Below are positions 24,401 through 36,523 of a stretch of DNA of 64,000 nt, one piece after another (within the stretch, counting starts at the first letter, position 1; each line of letters begins with the position of its first letter). Origin of the DNA: Polytrichum commune (Eukaryota; Streptophyta; Polytrichopsida; Polytrichales; Polytrichaceae). Location: contig OX485803.1 in the NCBI GenBank assembly GCA_950295325.1, forward strand, positions 68,091,554 to 68,155,553, given 5' to 3'. The translations under genes and the position numbers were made by a program. The notes beneath the pieces are model-generated. The model was not told where the DNA came from. It did no database searches and saw nothing but the letters and a program-made list of their open reading frames with translations.

Positions 24401-25380
24401 GTGATATCGATCTAATGACTGTACGTGTTCCCAAGGAAACGTTGATCAATACATGGGAGAAACTACTGAACAATGACCGGCTCTCAAAGCCTTCCGAGCT
24501 CTTCAGATGGCTTTTTCCATTCCTGAATCCGCATTTATTGTTTGTGTTTCAAATTCTCAATGGCCGAATCCGTATGATGTTCAAGATGACGATGATGTGG
24601 AACATGTGGTGGTGCTTGGTTCTCACCTACGTATAACCGACTCGTGTGACAACCGAGAGTACTCCCTCATCGTCTCCGTAGTGATTATTATAAAGCACTT
24701 CTCGGCCAGGTGTCGCTTCTAAACTCGTGTGCCTGTGAAAATTCCACTAGCGAAGCTGTTAAGGTTAATTTTATTTATCCGTATGTAATGCTTGCATGAA
24801 AACTGTACTTTGGAAGTGAAATATCATTGTCGCGCGCTAACATGATACAATCGAAAAATTGGTAAGACTTATAGTACAAGTCTAGACGAATTACTAATTT
24901 AATCTGTACTTCCGTCCAGTCCATTCCGATAAAATTAAGTGGTATAATAGATGAACATCGCTCTCCAGCGTTTTCTGCATGTAACTAGATAATTGAAGAT
25001 CGCTGAACATACTCCAGACTTCTGTTTCAGTCTCGAGTGACTAATTTGGCTTCTAGCTCGTCGGAATGGATGACATTCGGTGACCGCTTGCAGTCAGAAG
25101 AAACATCCAAGTTCAAAGAGAATGTGAATGGAAACAATCTTTGTGAAATGCACCTAGTTGTATCAACAATCAAATCAAGTCGATTTACTGCTTCAAAAAA
25201 ATATATCTCGATGAAAGATCCTAAATACAGAAAGGTTCTTGATCTCTTACAAGGTTCTTCACCCAAGAAACAGCCCGGTGCAGGTTGCACCAAAATTGTG
25301 GTGACATTCCTGATCTGCGATTTCTTCTATTCCTTTTGCATCGGCTATATATGACTCAGATGCTTCCGAATTGAGAGCTG
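24400..25380 (+). other. possible unrecognised exons
   Basis: Base composition is closer to coding DNA than in neighbouring spacers. One stretch after an acceptor-like TTTCAG (about 25030-25280) stays open on the plus strand with a balanced composition (LASSSSEWMTFGDRL, KYRKVLDLLQGSSPKK). Another open stretch (24507-24722) is acidic (DVQDDDDVEHVVV). I recognise no domain and cannot link them, so I do not call a gene. Confidence 0.25.
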
Positions 25381-25812
25381 GTAGAACAGCGCTTCTTACG
25401 AGATGAAAGAGGTGCCTTGCCGGTCTTAGAGCTGCCGCTGGAAGCTGCCAACCGTAAATATATGCAAGGTGACTGTAACAAACAAAGTTCAAAAATATGT
25501 CGATACACCTCTTGTTGCAATAGGCGTGACATATTTCTCTGCATGCTAATATAACGATGCACCTTCTCTTGTTGCTACTGTCGTGAAACAGTTGAGGACA
25601 TCTCGCGGAGCCTGTCTCTGACTTGCAGTTAGCCTGAGAGATAATGCGTGGAAATCAAGTCTGTCTAGCATTTGGTTACACTGAATAATGTAGAAATTCT
25701 AAGGCTTCGCACTTCTGGCCCAATGCACAGCTGCGAACTTATCTCCTTTTTGCAAACAAACTCTGATTACATCTTGAAGATTAGAACAGACCATAGTCGT
25801 TGTGAGACTTAT

Positions 25813-26598
25813 TCATGTTGTAGTTACTGAATGGATTTCTACTGCCACCTGGCCCGGCTCTGCATCATGGTCGGGTGCGTCCTTCTTGTTTGGCGCAGTT
25901 TTGTCGACGTCCTTGGTAGTGTTATCAACATCCTTGGAAGACTTGTCAGACGTCTTCGTGTTAGGCAAGGCATACCCAATCCCATGCCTCACTCTTGGCG
26001 AAAACGTGCAGAAGAAGCCTACTACCAGTGCCACCAGCAATGGCAGCGTCTTGAGCAGCGAATCGGAAATATGAGGGTAGAAGCACGTTGATACAGGCGT
26101 TGTGAACATCGTTAAGGTCAGAAATGAAATAACAGACAACGTGGCATTGAGGAAATCGTGCATATTGGGTCTAAATCTATCCTGGTTGACGAAGGAGGAT
26201 CCTGAAGGGATACCACTACATTGGAAGCAGGTACAAGTGCTAGGATGTGTTTTGATATTAACGTTGGGATCTATCGACTCTGTTTTCGTTTTCTCCAGTT
26301 TCTTGGCGTCTTCAATCGTCACAGTATTGTCAGTCCTCTCAAACCCTGCGACCCACAGTCCCATGCTAGTAACAACCCCGGTGTACACGCGACCGTTGGG
26401 AGCCTCATAGCTATCAGTGTAGGAGGTTGCGATACATCCGGCAGCGAGCAGTACCAATGTGGCGACTGTCAATGCCTTTTCTGTCGCACCGCAGTTTCCA
26501 TTGTTCGTCGCTAAGGGCGCAATGACCTGGAAGGTGAGGAACGTTCCCGTGGGAAGGAGGTTGGATAGCTTGGAAGTTATGTCAACCGTAGTCGGCAT
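25813..26598 (-). CDS. DMP (DUF679) membrane protein, complete single exon
   Basis: 261 residues. The DMP family comprises four-pass plant membrane proteins of the endomembrane system and tonoplast; some members act in gamete fusion or senescence, but which role applies here cannot be read. Visible: family signature LSNLLPTGTFLTFQVIAPL (11-29), TM2 about 42-60 followed by TDSY, TM3 about 149-170 ending STCFYP, TM4 about 181-200, then the HGIGYALP motif (205-212). The TM2-TM3 loop (about 86-146) is longer than usual and holds a small cysteine cluster, CTCFQC (122-127). The tail is Asp/Lys-rich (DKSSKDVDNTTKDVDKT). No frameshift. The other DMP gene (57054) shares the start and TM layout but not the loop or tail. 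Confidence 0.93.
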   Translation of the reverse strand: MPTTVDITSKLSNLLPTGTFLTFQVIAPLATNNGNCGATEKALTVATLVLLAAGCIATSYTDSYEAPNGRVYTGVVTSMGLWVAGFERTDNTVTIEDAKKLEKTKTESIDPNVNIKTHPSTCTCFQCSGIPSGSSFVNQDRFRPNMHDFLNATLSVISFLTLTMFTTPVSTCFYPHISDSLLKTLPLLVALVVGFFCTFSPRVRHGIGYALPNTKTSDKSSKDVDNTTKDVDKTAPNKKDAPDHDAEPGQVAVEIHSVTTT

Positions 26599-27105
26599 GA
26601 TTTTTCCGGTGAGTAGCTTTCTCAGGCTGCGGATGAAACGCCTAAGAAGAGTATTCGACGCAATGTTTGCAAAACTTGAGTTTCTTTCGAGGATCTATCT
26701 TTAGAGAGACAGTAACTTCAAAAGAGCTTCGGGTATCTGAGATTCAGAGGAATACACTTGTCACCACTCTTCTTTGCCTTCAGCTGCTCAGTGAACCACT
26801 CGCCTTCTCTATAATTACAGCACACCAAATCTACCGCCACTTCGATTAAGGTCTGCTCCTCCTAGGTCGTGCCCCTCTTCACTTCAACAAATTACTTTGC
26901 TCAACTGATATAGATTCTACCTCCAAGAAGCTAATAAGAGATCAATACAAGAAGCTTATACAAGATCCTATATAAGAAACCTATACAAGATTCTATACAT
27001 GAAACACTGCACCAGATTCTCTCTAATTAACTTACGTCCTGCTCCTTCAAACTCTTGACGCAGCGAAATAGCTAGTCTCAGGCCTCCTTCCTTCTCTCAG
27101 ACGCT

Positions 27106-27843
27106 ATGTCGTTCAAGCGCACTAGAATGCAAACTTTGCAGAATGACGTCGCATACCTCTGGTACGTATCTATGTGTGTTATCCACAAGCTGCCAGTACT
27201 ATATATGGAGCCTTGATTCCGAGCACTTTTAAGTAGAGTCCTGTGTATCCCGTGTCATACAATGAAATGCCTTGTGCAGCACATGCATAATTTCTCTGTC
27301 CTGTGCTCCTGGATCGACGGTCGCAGGTAGCGACCGCGAACTAGAGCAAGAACGATTGCGGCAGCTTGTAGGTCCGGTCGACATGCAAGCACATGGAGGA
27401 GAACCCCGGCCACAGGAATTAAATGATACTTGGTTCCTAATCAACCATCGATATTGCGAAGGATCAGTGTAAGTCGCACCTCGTGGGAGAGCAAGCCGAG
27501 AGGCACGCCGCAAGTTCGACCTGGCGAGCAATCGGTATCCGACAGCACCGCCTACTAGCTAGTTGACATCCCGATTCCTATATTTTCAACAGCGGCTTGA
27601 TTCTGTTGCCCTCGACGAAAACTTTTCCGAAAGCCTACTCTAATCTGGCCACGTCTGATGAGTACGTGGTTCGCAAGGAACAACAGTGTGAATTTCGGTT
27701 GCTGCCGGTCCTTCATAAACCGCCACTTCTGACAGGATGCAGGTTGCAGACACGGTGCTTTTCCACATATCCATCCTTTTCGCATGATTATTGTCCGTAG
27801 ACGGAGATTGTTACCCCGACTTTACAGAGATTTCTTTCATTGA
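27106..27843 (+). CDS. hypothetical spliced gene, function unknown
   Basis: ATG at 27106 opens exon 1 (27106-27161, MSFKRTRMQTLQNDVAYL), followed by a strong GTACGT donor. Exon 2 (27331-27468) and exon 3 (27593-27742) join it in phase, giving a continuous balanced sequence that includes DRELEQERLRQLVG, LNDTWFLINHRYCEG, LILLPSTKTFPKAYSNL and RLLPVLHKPPLL. A fourth exon (27801-27843) would end the protein after 13 more residues at TGA. Alternatively, different donors in exon 3 lead to a frame carrying DGDCYPDFTEISFIDYS and perhaps the open stretch 27886-28079. I recognise no family. Consistent phases over three exons argue for a real gene, but transcript data are lacking. Confidence 0.4.
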
Positions 27844-28079
27844 CTATAGTAATCCAGTCACGATTTGGACGAAATAAAGTTACGAACACGTCATTTGTGT
27901 TTATTGAGTTGAAACTTAACACACTTACCGCACAGAGTTCCAACGAAATACAACCTGGTGTGTTTATGTTGCAGTTGGTGGCGCTCCTTCATGGAACCAA
28001 CACTTCAGAAGGTTTGACATACAATTCACCTCCTATTCTAAGAGTGTTTGAATTCAAAAGCACTTCGATTCGTATATAA

Positions 28080-28732
28080 TCAAGTCTTCAGCCTGGAAAG
28101 GGCTTCATACTTTATTCGAGATTTTCGCAGCAACAAAATCGTAACAATGGCGATGGTTAAAAGTTAAAGCTAATCTAAGCATATTGCCACAGTCAAAGAA
28201 GTGCCGGATTGACAAGGAACTGGATGACAGATTCACCTTTCAAGACCTACATGCATACGTGGTAGAGGCTACTTTGATCGACACTTCAGAGTCCAAACAG
28301 GTGAGAAACAATTGCCATCCTTTTCCACATGCTTTCTTTTCGCTAGAGTAGGAAACAAAGGGATGGTTACCAAGCCATCCTCGTGCCAATCACCCGACAT
28401 GTCAACCATCCACATGATGTTTTCTACTTCGAATTTGTTGACATGCAATGAACATATCAAGCTCTAATTTCATCTTGTATAGTTTGGATTATGATATTAA
28501 AGATTACATGGTATTATTGTGGGCACTTCCAACTCAACAAAACATATACAACCAGTCATTCGATGGGTTTAAGGATCGTCTCGTTCAATTAAGAATTTCA
28601 AATTACAAAGACGTACTCATTTTAGGTTTCATTATCAAAGTTGGGATGCAATTGTGACTTTCTAAGAGAGAGAAAAGCAACGATCCTCTTTCTTCTTCGA
28701 GAATCAATAAGTGACCACTTATTCCCTCTTGG
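28080..28732. other. intergenic, nothing recognised
   Basis: Short ORFs on both strands without recognisable motifs. It ends where the 180-bp tandem array begins. Confidence 0.5.
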
Positions 28733-29272
28733 TTACATTAAGTATGGGACCTAAAATAATTAAAATAAATTGAGCTAATATAGTCGGATCTCATTGTACT
28801 TTTGATGCCCGTCCTTAGCTACACAAGTAGTGCCATGTTATACTACTCTAATATGCTAGTTGTCTAATTAAAAACATTGAAAGTGGACACAAGGTCCACA
28901 TACCTTACGACATTACATTAAGTATGGAACCTAAAATAATTAAAATAAATTGAGCTAATGTAGTCGGATCTCATTGTACTTTTGATGCCCGTCCTTAGCC
29001 ACACAAGTAGTGCCATGTTATACTACTCTAATATGCTAGTTGTCTAATTAAAAACATTGAAAGTGGACACAAGGTCCACATACCTTACGACATTACATTA
29101 AGTATGGAACCTAAAATAATTAAAATAAATTGAGCTAATATAGTCGGATCTCATTGTACTTTTGATGCCCGTCCTTAGCCACACAAGTAGTGCCATGTTA
29201 TACTACTCTAATATGCTAGTTGTCTAATTAAAAACATTGAAAGTGGACACAAGGTCCACATACCTTACGACA
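28733..29272. repeat. tandem array, three units of exactly 180 bp
   Basis: Units 28733-28912, 28913-29092 and 29093-29272 differ at only about three positions (GGGACC/GGAACC, AATATAG/AATGTAG, GCTACA/GCCACA). Noncoding and AT-rich, with a full nucleosome-scale period. The array ends right at the target duplication of the hAT-type MITE at 29277. Confidence 0.95.
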
Positions 29273-29276
29273 AGTA

Positions 29277-29502
29277 CAATGATCGGGGAGATTTTTGGGC
29301 ATAATGGGTTGAGATCCTAGTGTTTGCAAGACTAACCGGTTACATGTTGACATCCTCCGGTTTTCCTTTATTAAATTGGGGTATATTCTATAGATTCGTC
29401 TAGAATGATCGGTAATTTTCCTGCAGACTTGAACTTCAACCAGTTATTTCTCAAACTCAACCGGTTCATTTGTAACTAACTGCTGGTTCTCCCCGATCAT
29501 TG
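29277..29502. mobile_element. small hAT-type MITE (family CAATGATCGGGGAGA), copy 2
   Basis: Inverted ends CAATGATCGGGGAGA and TTCTCCCCGATCATTG, with an exact 8-bp duplication GACAAGTA (29269-29276, 29503-29510). 226 bp. The interior carries repeated AACCGGTT motifs shared with the other copies. Confidence 0.9.
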
Positions 29503-29734
29503 GACAAGTACACTTTGAGAATGAAAACTTCTAAGTATTTAAAATTGGATCGAAGTTGATGAGTTGATAAGTGGATGAGTCAATACTTTAATATATAATT
29601 TAATTATCTAAATTACACTGTGATAAAGAGTGAATTATAAGGCCTTAGAGTACCCCACTGCTACTGCCACATAATTTTCACTTTCTCAAGTTTATTACTA
29701 GGTAATAGCTAATTCTATAACAAAACACCACATT

Positions 29735-29909
29735 AAAAATAGGACAGTAATTGCAACATTGTGATTGTATAATGCCCACAAAATTTCACAAGGAATGACA
29801 AATAATGTTACGTTTACAATTAGTGTTCGTGACACTACATGAGCGGTTAAATTACAATTAGTGTTGAGCAAGACAAATAGAATTGATGACACTAGATACA
29901 ATATTAAGG
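29735..29909. mobile_element. mariner/Stowaway-like MITE fragment (family CACTAAATATGATA), copy C
   Basis: Right half of the family only: GGACAGTAATTGCAAC through GTTCGTGACACTAC to GATGACACTAGATAC. The left half is missing. Confidence 0.6.
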
Positions 29910-29950
29910 GCAGTATGTTGAACCTTGATGCTCTGGAGTCTGTCGACTTA

Positions 29951-30450
29951 GGGCCACTTCACACACGAGACTGAGAGCCCGTGACCATTACACTTCTAAG
30001 CACTCTCATTGGTGGAAGAGGTGGAGCTGGTCCAAGTTCGCTTCACACTACGCTTGAGGGACCAACAGAGTATGTGAATGCAAGATGGATGTAAAGTCCA
30101 CATGGATTCCTACGTGGCATCAAATGGATCATGATTCATGGTCACTTGGATTATTTTCAAAAACCACCTCTTAGAGGTAGGCCTAACACAAAACCAGGAG
30201 ACCATGGCACTCCGAACGCTCGCAACCATTGATTTATTCTATTTTATCATGTGTGAGGACCCGCATGAGTAGACCTTTATTGCAATAACATTTCATTGGG
30301 GGCCTGGTCACATATGACTTCACACTACACTTGAGGGTCCGTGACCACACTACATGAGTTTGGAGATGTGTTGGGACGGCCTTTGGACACTTTCTTTTGG
30401 GCTTTCACAATTTCATGGTCACGGCTCTTGGCTCATGTGTGAAGGGGCCC
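29951..30450. mobile_element. Tourist-like MITE (family GGGCCACTTCACAC), copy 3
   Basis: Best preserved copy. GGGCCACTTCACACACGA opens it and GTGTGAAGGGGCCC closes it, with TTA duplicated at 29948-29950 and 30451-30453. 500 bp, same orientation as 7725-8212. Confidence 0.85.
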
Positions 30451-30720
30451 TTAACATCAAATGTGGAGGTTTAATTAAGATGATGAATTCTTTGACAGGT
30501 GATGAGGCCCAAACCATATATATAGCTATATAGCTATATATGTATGGTAAGTCCAGCCTTTACCATGGCCTCAGGGCCACTAGGTAATAATAAGCTCAAA
30601 ATCAATTATTGCTGAACCAGAATAGTACAACTGTTCATGAAGTCATAAATAATCATGTACTAAAATAACAGTGGCAATTACAATTAACTTACAGTACTGA
30701 AATTTATTGGGATCACTGTA

Positions 30721-30867
30721 CACGGTTTACCATTTGGAGTTTCATGTTAAATTTTTTAACTGATTATATCATTTTAAAAAACTTAGATAACATATCTTAC
30801 TTGGCAATATATGATATTCTTGGTAAATTTTTTATAAAAATGTGTAATTCCAAATGGTAAACCACAG
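30721..30867. mobile_element. small Stowaway-like MITE
   Basis: Ends CACGGTTTACCATTTGGA and CCAAATGGTAAACCACAG are inverted repeats and TA flanks both sides (30719-30720, 30868-30869). About 147 bp with a T-rich palindromic interior. The TA target suggests Tc1/mariner. Confidence 0.7.
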
Positions 30868-30916
30868 TAGCCTATCAGTGTAAAAGGAGTGCTTCCATGG
30901 AGTAGGGTATTGTTTA

Positions 30917-31242
30917 GGGCCACTTTACACTATGGTTGTCCAAGTCAAGAGGTCGTGGGATTGAATGGCCAAACTTTGTTGAGAGTTCAAAGAAATGGGC
31001 TGCAAATAGCCAATAAAATATAGGAATTGGAGCCTTCAACCGGGCATAATGTGTAGTCTCCAAAGGCCAAGCCCAAAGTTCAAACCTTTGGCCATGAACT
31101 CCCACGGCCTCTCGACTTGGACGGCCATAGTGTGAAACGTCCAAAGGCCAAGCCCAAAGTCCAAAGGACGAAAGAGCACCCCACTTTATTCCTTGCCCAA
31201 AACAACGACCTCTCGACCTTCAGCCATAGTGTGAAGCAGCCC
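30917..31242. mobile_element. Tourist-like MITE, GGGCCACTTTACAC variant
   Basis: Starts GGGCCACTTTACACTATGG and ends CCATAGTGTGAAGCAGCCC. TTA is duplicated at 30914-30916 and 31243-31245. The interior contains a further inverted pair (AAGAGGTCGTGGG near 30948 and CCCACGGCCTCTCGACTT near 31100). Its ends resemble the 500-bp family but the interior is unrelated. Confidence 0.75.
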
Positions 31243-33895
31243 TTAGCATCATTCAAGGCAACAAACATCCACTCGTATTCATGCCTTATGCTTGACATGT
31301 TATTGAGATTCTCTTGTGACAGGTTTACTAAGAGCACTTGTGGTGGTGTTTCTTAAAATGGGTCACGAGGGTGCAAGAGCATGGAAACTTAAATTGAGCG
31401 ATCGTATTGGTTGGGAGCAAAATTTTGGACCCAAGAGTTTATACCATGGTACAAGTCAAAGTATGCAAAATTGAAGTGGCACTAATGTGGTATCACTTGG
31501 CTGGACCCAACTCAAGTAAAAAAATACTTCACCCAATTTAAGGAACCATATTTTGAACTTGAGTCCAATCTTGAGACCAACAACAACATCCATGAAGGCC
31601 CAATGTTTTAGAGCCCAAGTTCCTTGGGCCTAGATCCTAATGTAAACTCACCCTTATCATTGACTTAGTGGTTATGAGGCTCTTGGTTGTTTTAGGCGTG
31701 AGGTTACTAAATTGGTTACGTTAGGCCAAATATGTGGCTATGTGGTTGCTCTTGGTAAGGTCCAGTCACCTTTGAGCATGGCTCTTCCTTGTAGACATTT
31801 CGTTGTCAAGTTGTTTGTAATTGCATTTCATAATGCAATGGAAAGATAAAAAACCTAGCAAGAAGTTAAAGTCTCAATGTATCTCATGTTAGTTGTGATG
31901 GCATATGTACATGCATAGTTTAGACAGGGTATGAAACTCCCTCTTCAAGGAGAGCACATTGGCCAATGAAATGAAATTTGTTTTTAAAGTTTAGAAAGTG
32001 AGAAGACTAATGAGACTGAAAGTACATCAAGATGGTTCCAAACAAGCTAATTCCCTAAAAATATCCAATATGATTCCTTCAATCAACAAGTGAAGAAAAT
32101 TAACGACCATTTTCTATGAATACGATTAGTGTGGATCACCCTACTCATCATCAATCACAACAATGAGTACTAGACTAAATAACCTAGGTTACAATGTTTT
32201 TCCAAGTAACTCCTTTTCTTGATAATCATTATTATAGCAAGCCTGCATGGTTTAGCATGAACGTAAAAGAATGCGGATTAGTTTATTGCAACACTTGACA
32301 TAGACAAAAAACATGTCCACTATCCAAAACTATTTTTGGAGCAATTAATGATGGAGTGTTTTTCGCACATGAAGGAATGGTGTCGGTGGCAACTAAGCTT
32401 GCAACTTGTGCATGGATATTCCAACTTCTGAAGGCTCATTTTGTTCATGAAAAGCGCCGAGTGGGATACTCTAAACATCCTTGGAATCTGAAGTGAATAT
32501 TGGAAATGAACTCAATAGTTGATATCTTTAGATCTTAGCTAAATTTATGAAGTTTAACTTGAATACGTAAAATGTGCCATGATAGAGATAGTGCCATCAC
32601 ATGAGAAGCATCTACTGCATTTTTTTAGCCATGAACTAATAGATACGTGATATAATAATAATAAAAACAACATATGTGAAAGGCACCCACAAACAATCTT
32701 AATATTGTATAGATCATGTGCATAACATTATTCATATTTATAACAATATTCTGTGGGATTAATAGTGTTTCACTGAATATTCTTCACATTTAGTATGAAT
32801 ATGAGGATTATTTTATGGAATATCGTCAGTCCCATATAACATTGTTATGGATCTGAATAATGTTATGTGCTACATACATGTAATATATAAGGTAAACATA
32901 CCCATTTTCCGATAATGTAAGTAATTTCGCAAAAAAGTGGTACACATGTGATAATGGAGTGATTTCTAAAGGCCTAGAAATTGATATCATAACATTGCAC
33001 CAATCCCTGCACAGGGATTCCCACACAATTTATTTTGAAGCAATGGAATTACAATTTAAATCCAAAGATAGAATTCCCTCCCAACTCATATTCACAACAT
33101 AGGTTGACCTATTTTTGATAACTGGTATGTGAATATTTGAGTGCAGCCAATCCCTTGTCAAGGAACCCAAATCCATGCCCGTTTAACTTACTTTTCCCAT
33201 CACATCAAACTCCTCAACAATCAATATAACTCCCTCTTTCACATGGTCATTACTTATTTCCAACATTCTAAATTAGAGAATGACAGCTACATGTGTGAAA
33301 ATTGAATCACGGTTTTAGGGGTATCTATGTAACAAGATTGGGGTGGTTATTGAAAATGGGTATGTCTACAATACTAGGGATATTGAGCTAAGGTAGCCTA
33401 GGCAAACAGTTAACCCAGAAGTAACAAACTATGACTGAGGTACATAGTGTTGGGTTTAGGACCACTTTACACGTGAACCAAAAGAATAGTGCCACTAGAA
33501 ATTGTGAACTAAATCAAACAAAATTATTTAAAACACAATTTCATACATTGGAGCTACATAATCAATTTTGAATCATATTTACAAAATGTCCACCAAAGAT
33601 CAAATTACGAGTAAAACCAGTTGTAAGCATGTCAATGACACACAAAGTCAAGGATGTTGATGTTGTCAATTAAAGATAGGCTTCAACATAAGAGTGAGTG
33701 TTTGTCATCAAGTTATAGTTGTCATAAGGGAACAAATAAATAAAACAAAATGCTAGGGTTCTCAAAACTCTCAATGCAATAAACCCAAAGCTTCAACACC
33801 TCTAGAAAAATGTTGTCGGGGAGGGGGAGGGGTTTAGTCATGTCCATACAAATTCCATGTGAAAATACATCCAAGATGGTATAAATATTATTGCT

Positions 33896-33915
33896 TATAT
33901 ATATATATATATATA
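33896..33915. repeat. (TA)n microsatellite
   Basis: Ten TA units. Confidence 0.9.
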
Positions 33916-34142
33916 CCACATGCAAGGCCACATGTTCCAAAATGAGTGCAAGGATCAATCATAGATATTAAGCTTGTTATTAACATTTAGGTTCATTTTG
34001 ACGAACCCATGGTGACCATTTGGTAAATACTTTTCAAAAAACTTGTACACTTATTTCTCATTTCTACCCATAACAATTAGTGGTCAACTCTTAGGAAGCA
34101 CGTGAGTCGTGACTTGGCGAATGTATGCTCACATGTGTCTAC

Positions 34143-34244
34143 TTTTCCTTCAAGACCAATGAGGTGCTTTGACCGAACAAAAAGGGGATACGTGAAATAG
34201 GTGGCAAGTAATAATGTTTCGTGTGTGGACTCCTCACTACCAGC
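34143..34244. repeat. direct repeat, copy 1 (partner 35099-35208)
   Basis: About 100 bp shared with 35099-35208, including CCTTCAAGA, GATACGTGA and TTTCGTGTGTGGACTC, with small indels. The copies lie 0.95 kb apart in the same orientation. Confidence 0.7.
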
Positions 34245-35098
34245 ATACGATTCACACTACGCAATCGACACGATGCCACTTAGAAATTATACATTACTCT
34301 CCTTTCAAAGAAAAAGGCTACCGTAACATTATCCAACTGAGTATGGAGGGTGGGTGGGGTGAGGAATGAGTCAAATACTATACAGGAACTATACCATGGT
34401 TATTCTCTTACCAACATTCCTATGTGCGATTCAGCTTGATAAACTCAGGTGAAACACTATCTCTGGAAATGATTAGAATGGAACCGTTGATAGCAGCTAA
34501 ATGATGTTACGGATTAACATAGTACTCTAGTGATTTACAACTGCTTGTTGGGAAAGTTCATAATACATAGCGTGATCGCTCCCCATAAATAAATGGAGAA
34601 TCCTGGAATTAAAGAAGGTTGCGCTCATCGTTTGATACCTAGTCACACGGAACACAAGCCAACAAGTTATGTAATTTTAGGAACCCGCATCACTGAAAGA
34701 AACATGTAAACCTGCCACTATGGTAGATTCATAAAATTTCTAGTGATGCACGACAAAGTTCTTGGTGACATGATTGAATTGCCTAGGACACATATGCTTG
34801 TAGTGTGGGTGTTGTAATTTTAAATCACCAATGATATGAAGGATAATTTCAAATGCCGATTGCATCTTATGACCCATCATTTATATAGGTCCAAGATACC
34901 TTGATATGCATAGGTGTAGAACTTTCCAATTGTTTGATTTTATACCATGGATTCAATGCCTTGGATGAAACGCAAGAAGCTTCCCACTAAAATGTGTAAG
35001 ATGGAAAATAAGTATTCGGATGGATATTGTGGACCACAACAATTTAACTTACAGTGGATAGAAAGGTGATGGAAAGTAAGTGTGTTCACATACCTCCA

Positions 35099-35208
35099 TT
35101 TTCCTTCAAGACAAATGAGATGCTTTGACCAAACAAAAGAGGATACGTGAGATACGTATGTGGCAAGTAAATATAAAACTTTCGTGTGTGGACTCTTCAC
35201 TACCAGCA
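35099..35208. repeat. direct repeat, copy 2 (partner 34143-34244)
   Basis: See partner; ends at CACTACCAGCACC. Confidence 0.7.
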
Positions 35209-35831
35209 CCGTGTCATTGAGTGTTGTGAACGCTTTCCGTGTGGTCACATATTAGGAAGAACTCTGGGGAAACTCCATTGGGGGTTTAGGGAATCCTCTG
35301 GGAACCTTCAGAATCTCATACAAAGTTCTCTCATACGATGGGATGAGCAATCAACCCTTTCATCTTGCAAACAATGGATTTTCATCCGCCAAAATTCCAT
35401 TTGTCGGGAGTATTTTTTGGGGGGCTGCCCAAGCAGTTTCATAGACCGTAGGATGAGGCTTTGTGAATGGATGGCATGGATGTGGTCTGCCCACGACCAC
35501 ACACCCTCCGTTTCATAATGTCTCAGTGACATGGCTACCAACATTGATGTCACACGCAATAATGGCAATATTAACAATAAAGACAACATCGAGTCCTAGT
35601 TCGACATGAATTTAAAGATATTATATGCAAATGTACTGTACCGTTCATGCTATTCAATGTCACATGTGTAATAGTGTCACTTATCCTATATAACCAACTT
35701 TTAAAATAAGCTCCAACATATCACATGCTCAAAAGCTCGTAATAGAAGGGTCACTCAAAGAAGGATCGAACCCACGGTTTCCTCCTTCTTTAAGGGACTT
35801 TAGGCTTATGGGAAAGCAATGAAGAACTTGA

Positions 35832-36070
35832 GAATATGATATTTAGAGTCATGTGGCATTTAATGTCACTATGGTAACTTTTCATATGACAACTCTTATG
35901 AATAAGTGAACAAATACTGTCATGGATGATGGACGAGTTCATCCACTGGCCAAAACCCTGCCTTCTCTTGGCAACAACTTGTGATGAAATACTGTCATGG
36001 TTGATTGAAATTTGGATGGAAAATCACTTGGTAAATGACAATAATTGCAGCACTGTAAACCTATAATCTC
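35832..36070. mobile_element. mariner/Stowaway-like MITE fragment (family CACTAAATATGATA), copy D
   Basis: Left two thirds of the family (AATATGATATTTAGAGTCATG through GTAAATGACAATAATTGCAG). The right end is missing. Confidence 0.6.
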
Positions 36071-36523
36071 CCCATACGAAAAGACAAGCATCCTCCCTTG
36101 GATTGCAACTTAGATTTATAGGGACCCTAGGAAGTTCTATATATATATAAGAAATAAATGGCAACTTTCCACCTACTATATGTAGTAGTATGTTATTGCA
36201 GTATATGCTTGAGACGTGGATATGCAGGGAGAATGCATGTAGGAGGATGAGTGGACTTGCTCTAATTAAGGAAGTCAAAGAATGCCAAATCGTAAAAGAA
36301 AAAGGTATATTTAACTTACATATGTGTTTCAAACTAGAAATTGTGTACCCAACCATTGACTCACAAGCATAATATGAGTATAAGTATTTTATTTATTGTG
36401 GATGCATTGTTTTAGCCGCCAAATCGTGCTACACAACAACGTGTTAAGCATGCAACACATGTTGAGTGTAGAAACCATATTGTTGACAACGTGCTTGCAA
36501 TTTGGGATGCATTATGAGGATAA

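Larger units (their letters stand above)
31243..35831. other. long gene-poor region
   Basis: About 4.6 kb of AT-rich DNA. It holds a (TA)n run, a diverged direct repeat pair (34143 and 35099), and a short GGACCACTTTACACGTGA (about 33460) that looks like an orphan Tourist-like end. A GC-richer patch at 35210-35540 is open on both strands, but I recognise no protein in it. Confidence 0.55.

Noticed and set aside
28733-29272. CRISPR-like array
   Set aside because: The whole 180-bp unit repeats with no distinct spacers, and the genome is a plant's.
35186-35589. Two opposing ORFs of about 100 residues in a GC-richer patch
   Set aside because: Neither shows a family motif, splice continuity or a neighbour supporting it; possibly a captured gene fragment, but unsupported.
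35735-35785. tRNA gene on the minus strand (GGGTTCGATCC near 35750)
   Set aside because: Only a B-box-like string is present; no acceptor or anticodon stem can be folded around it.
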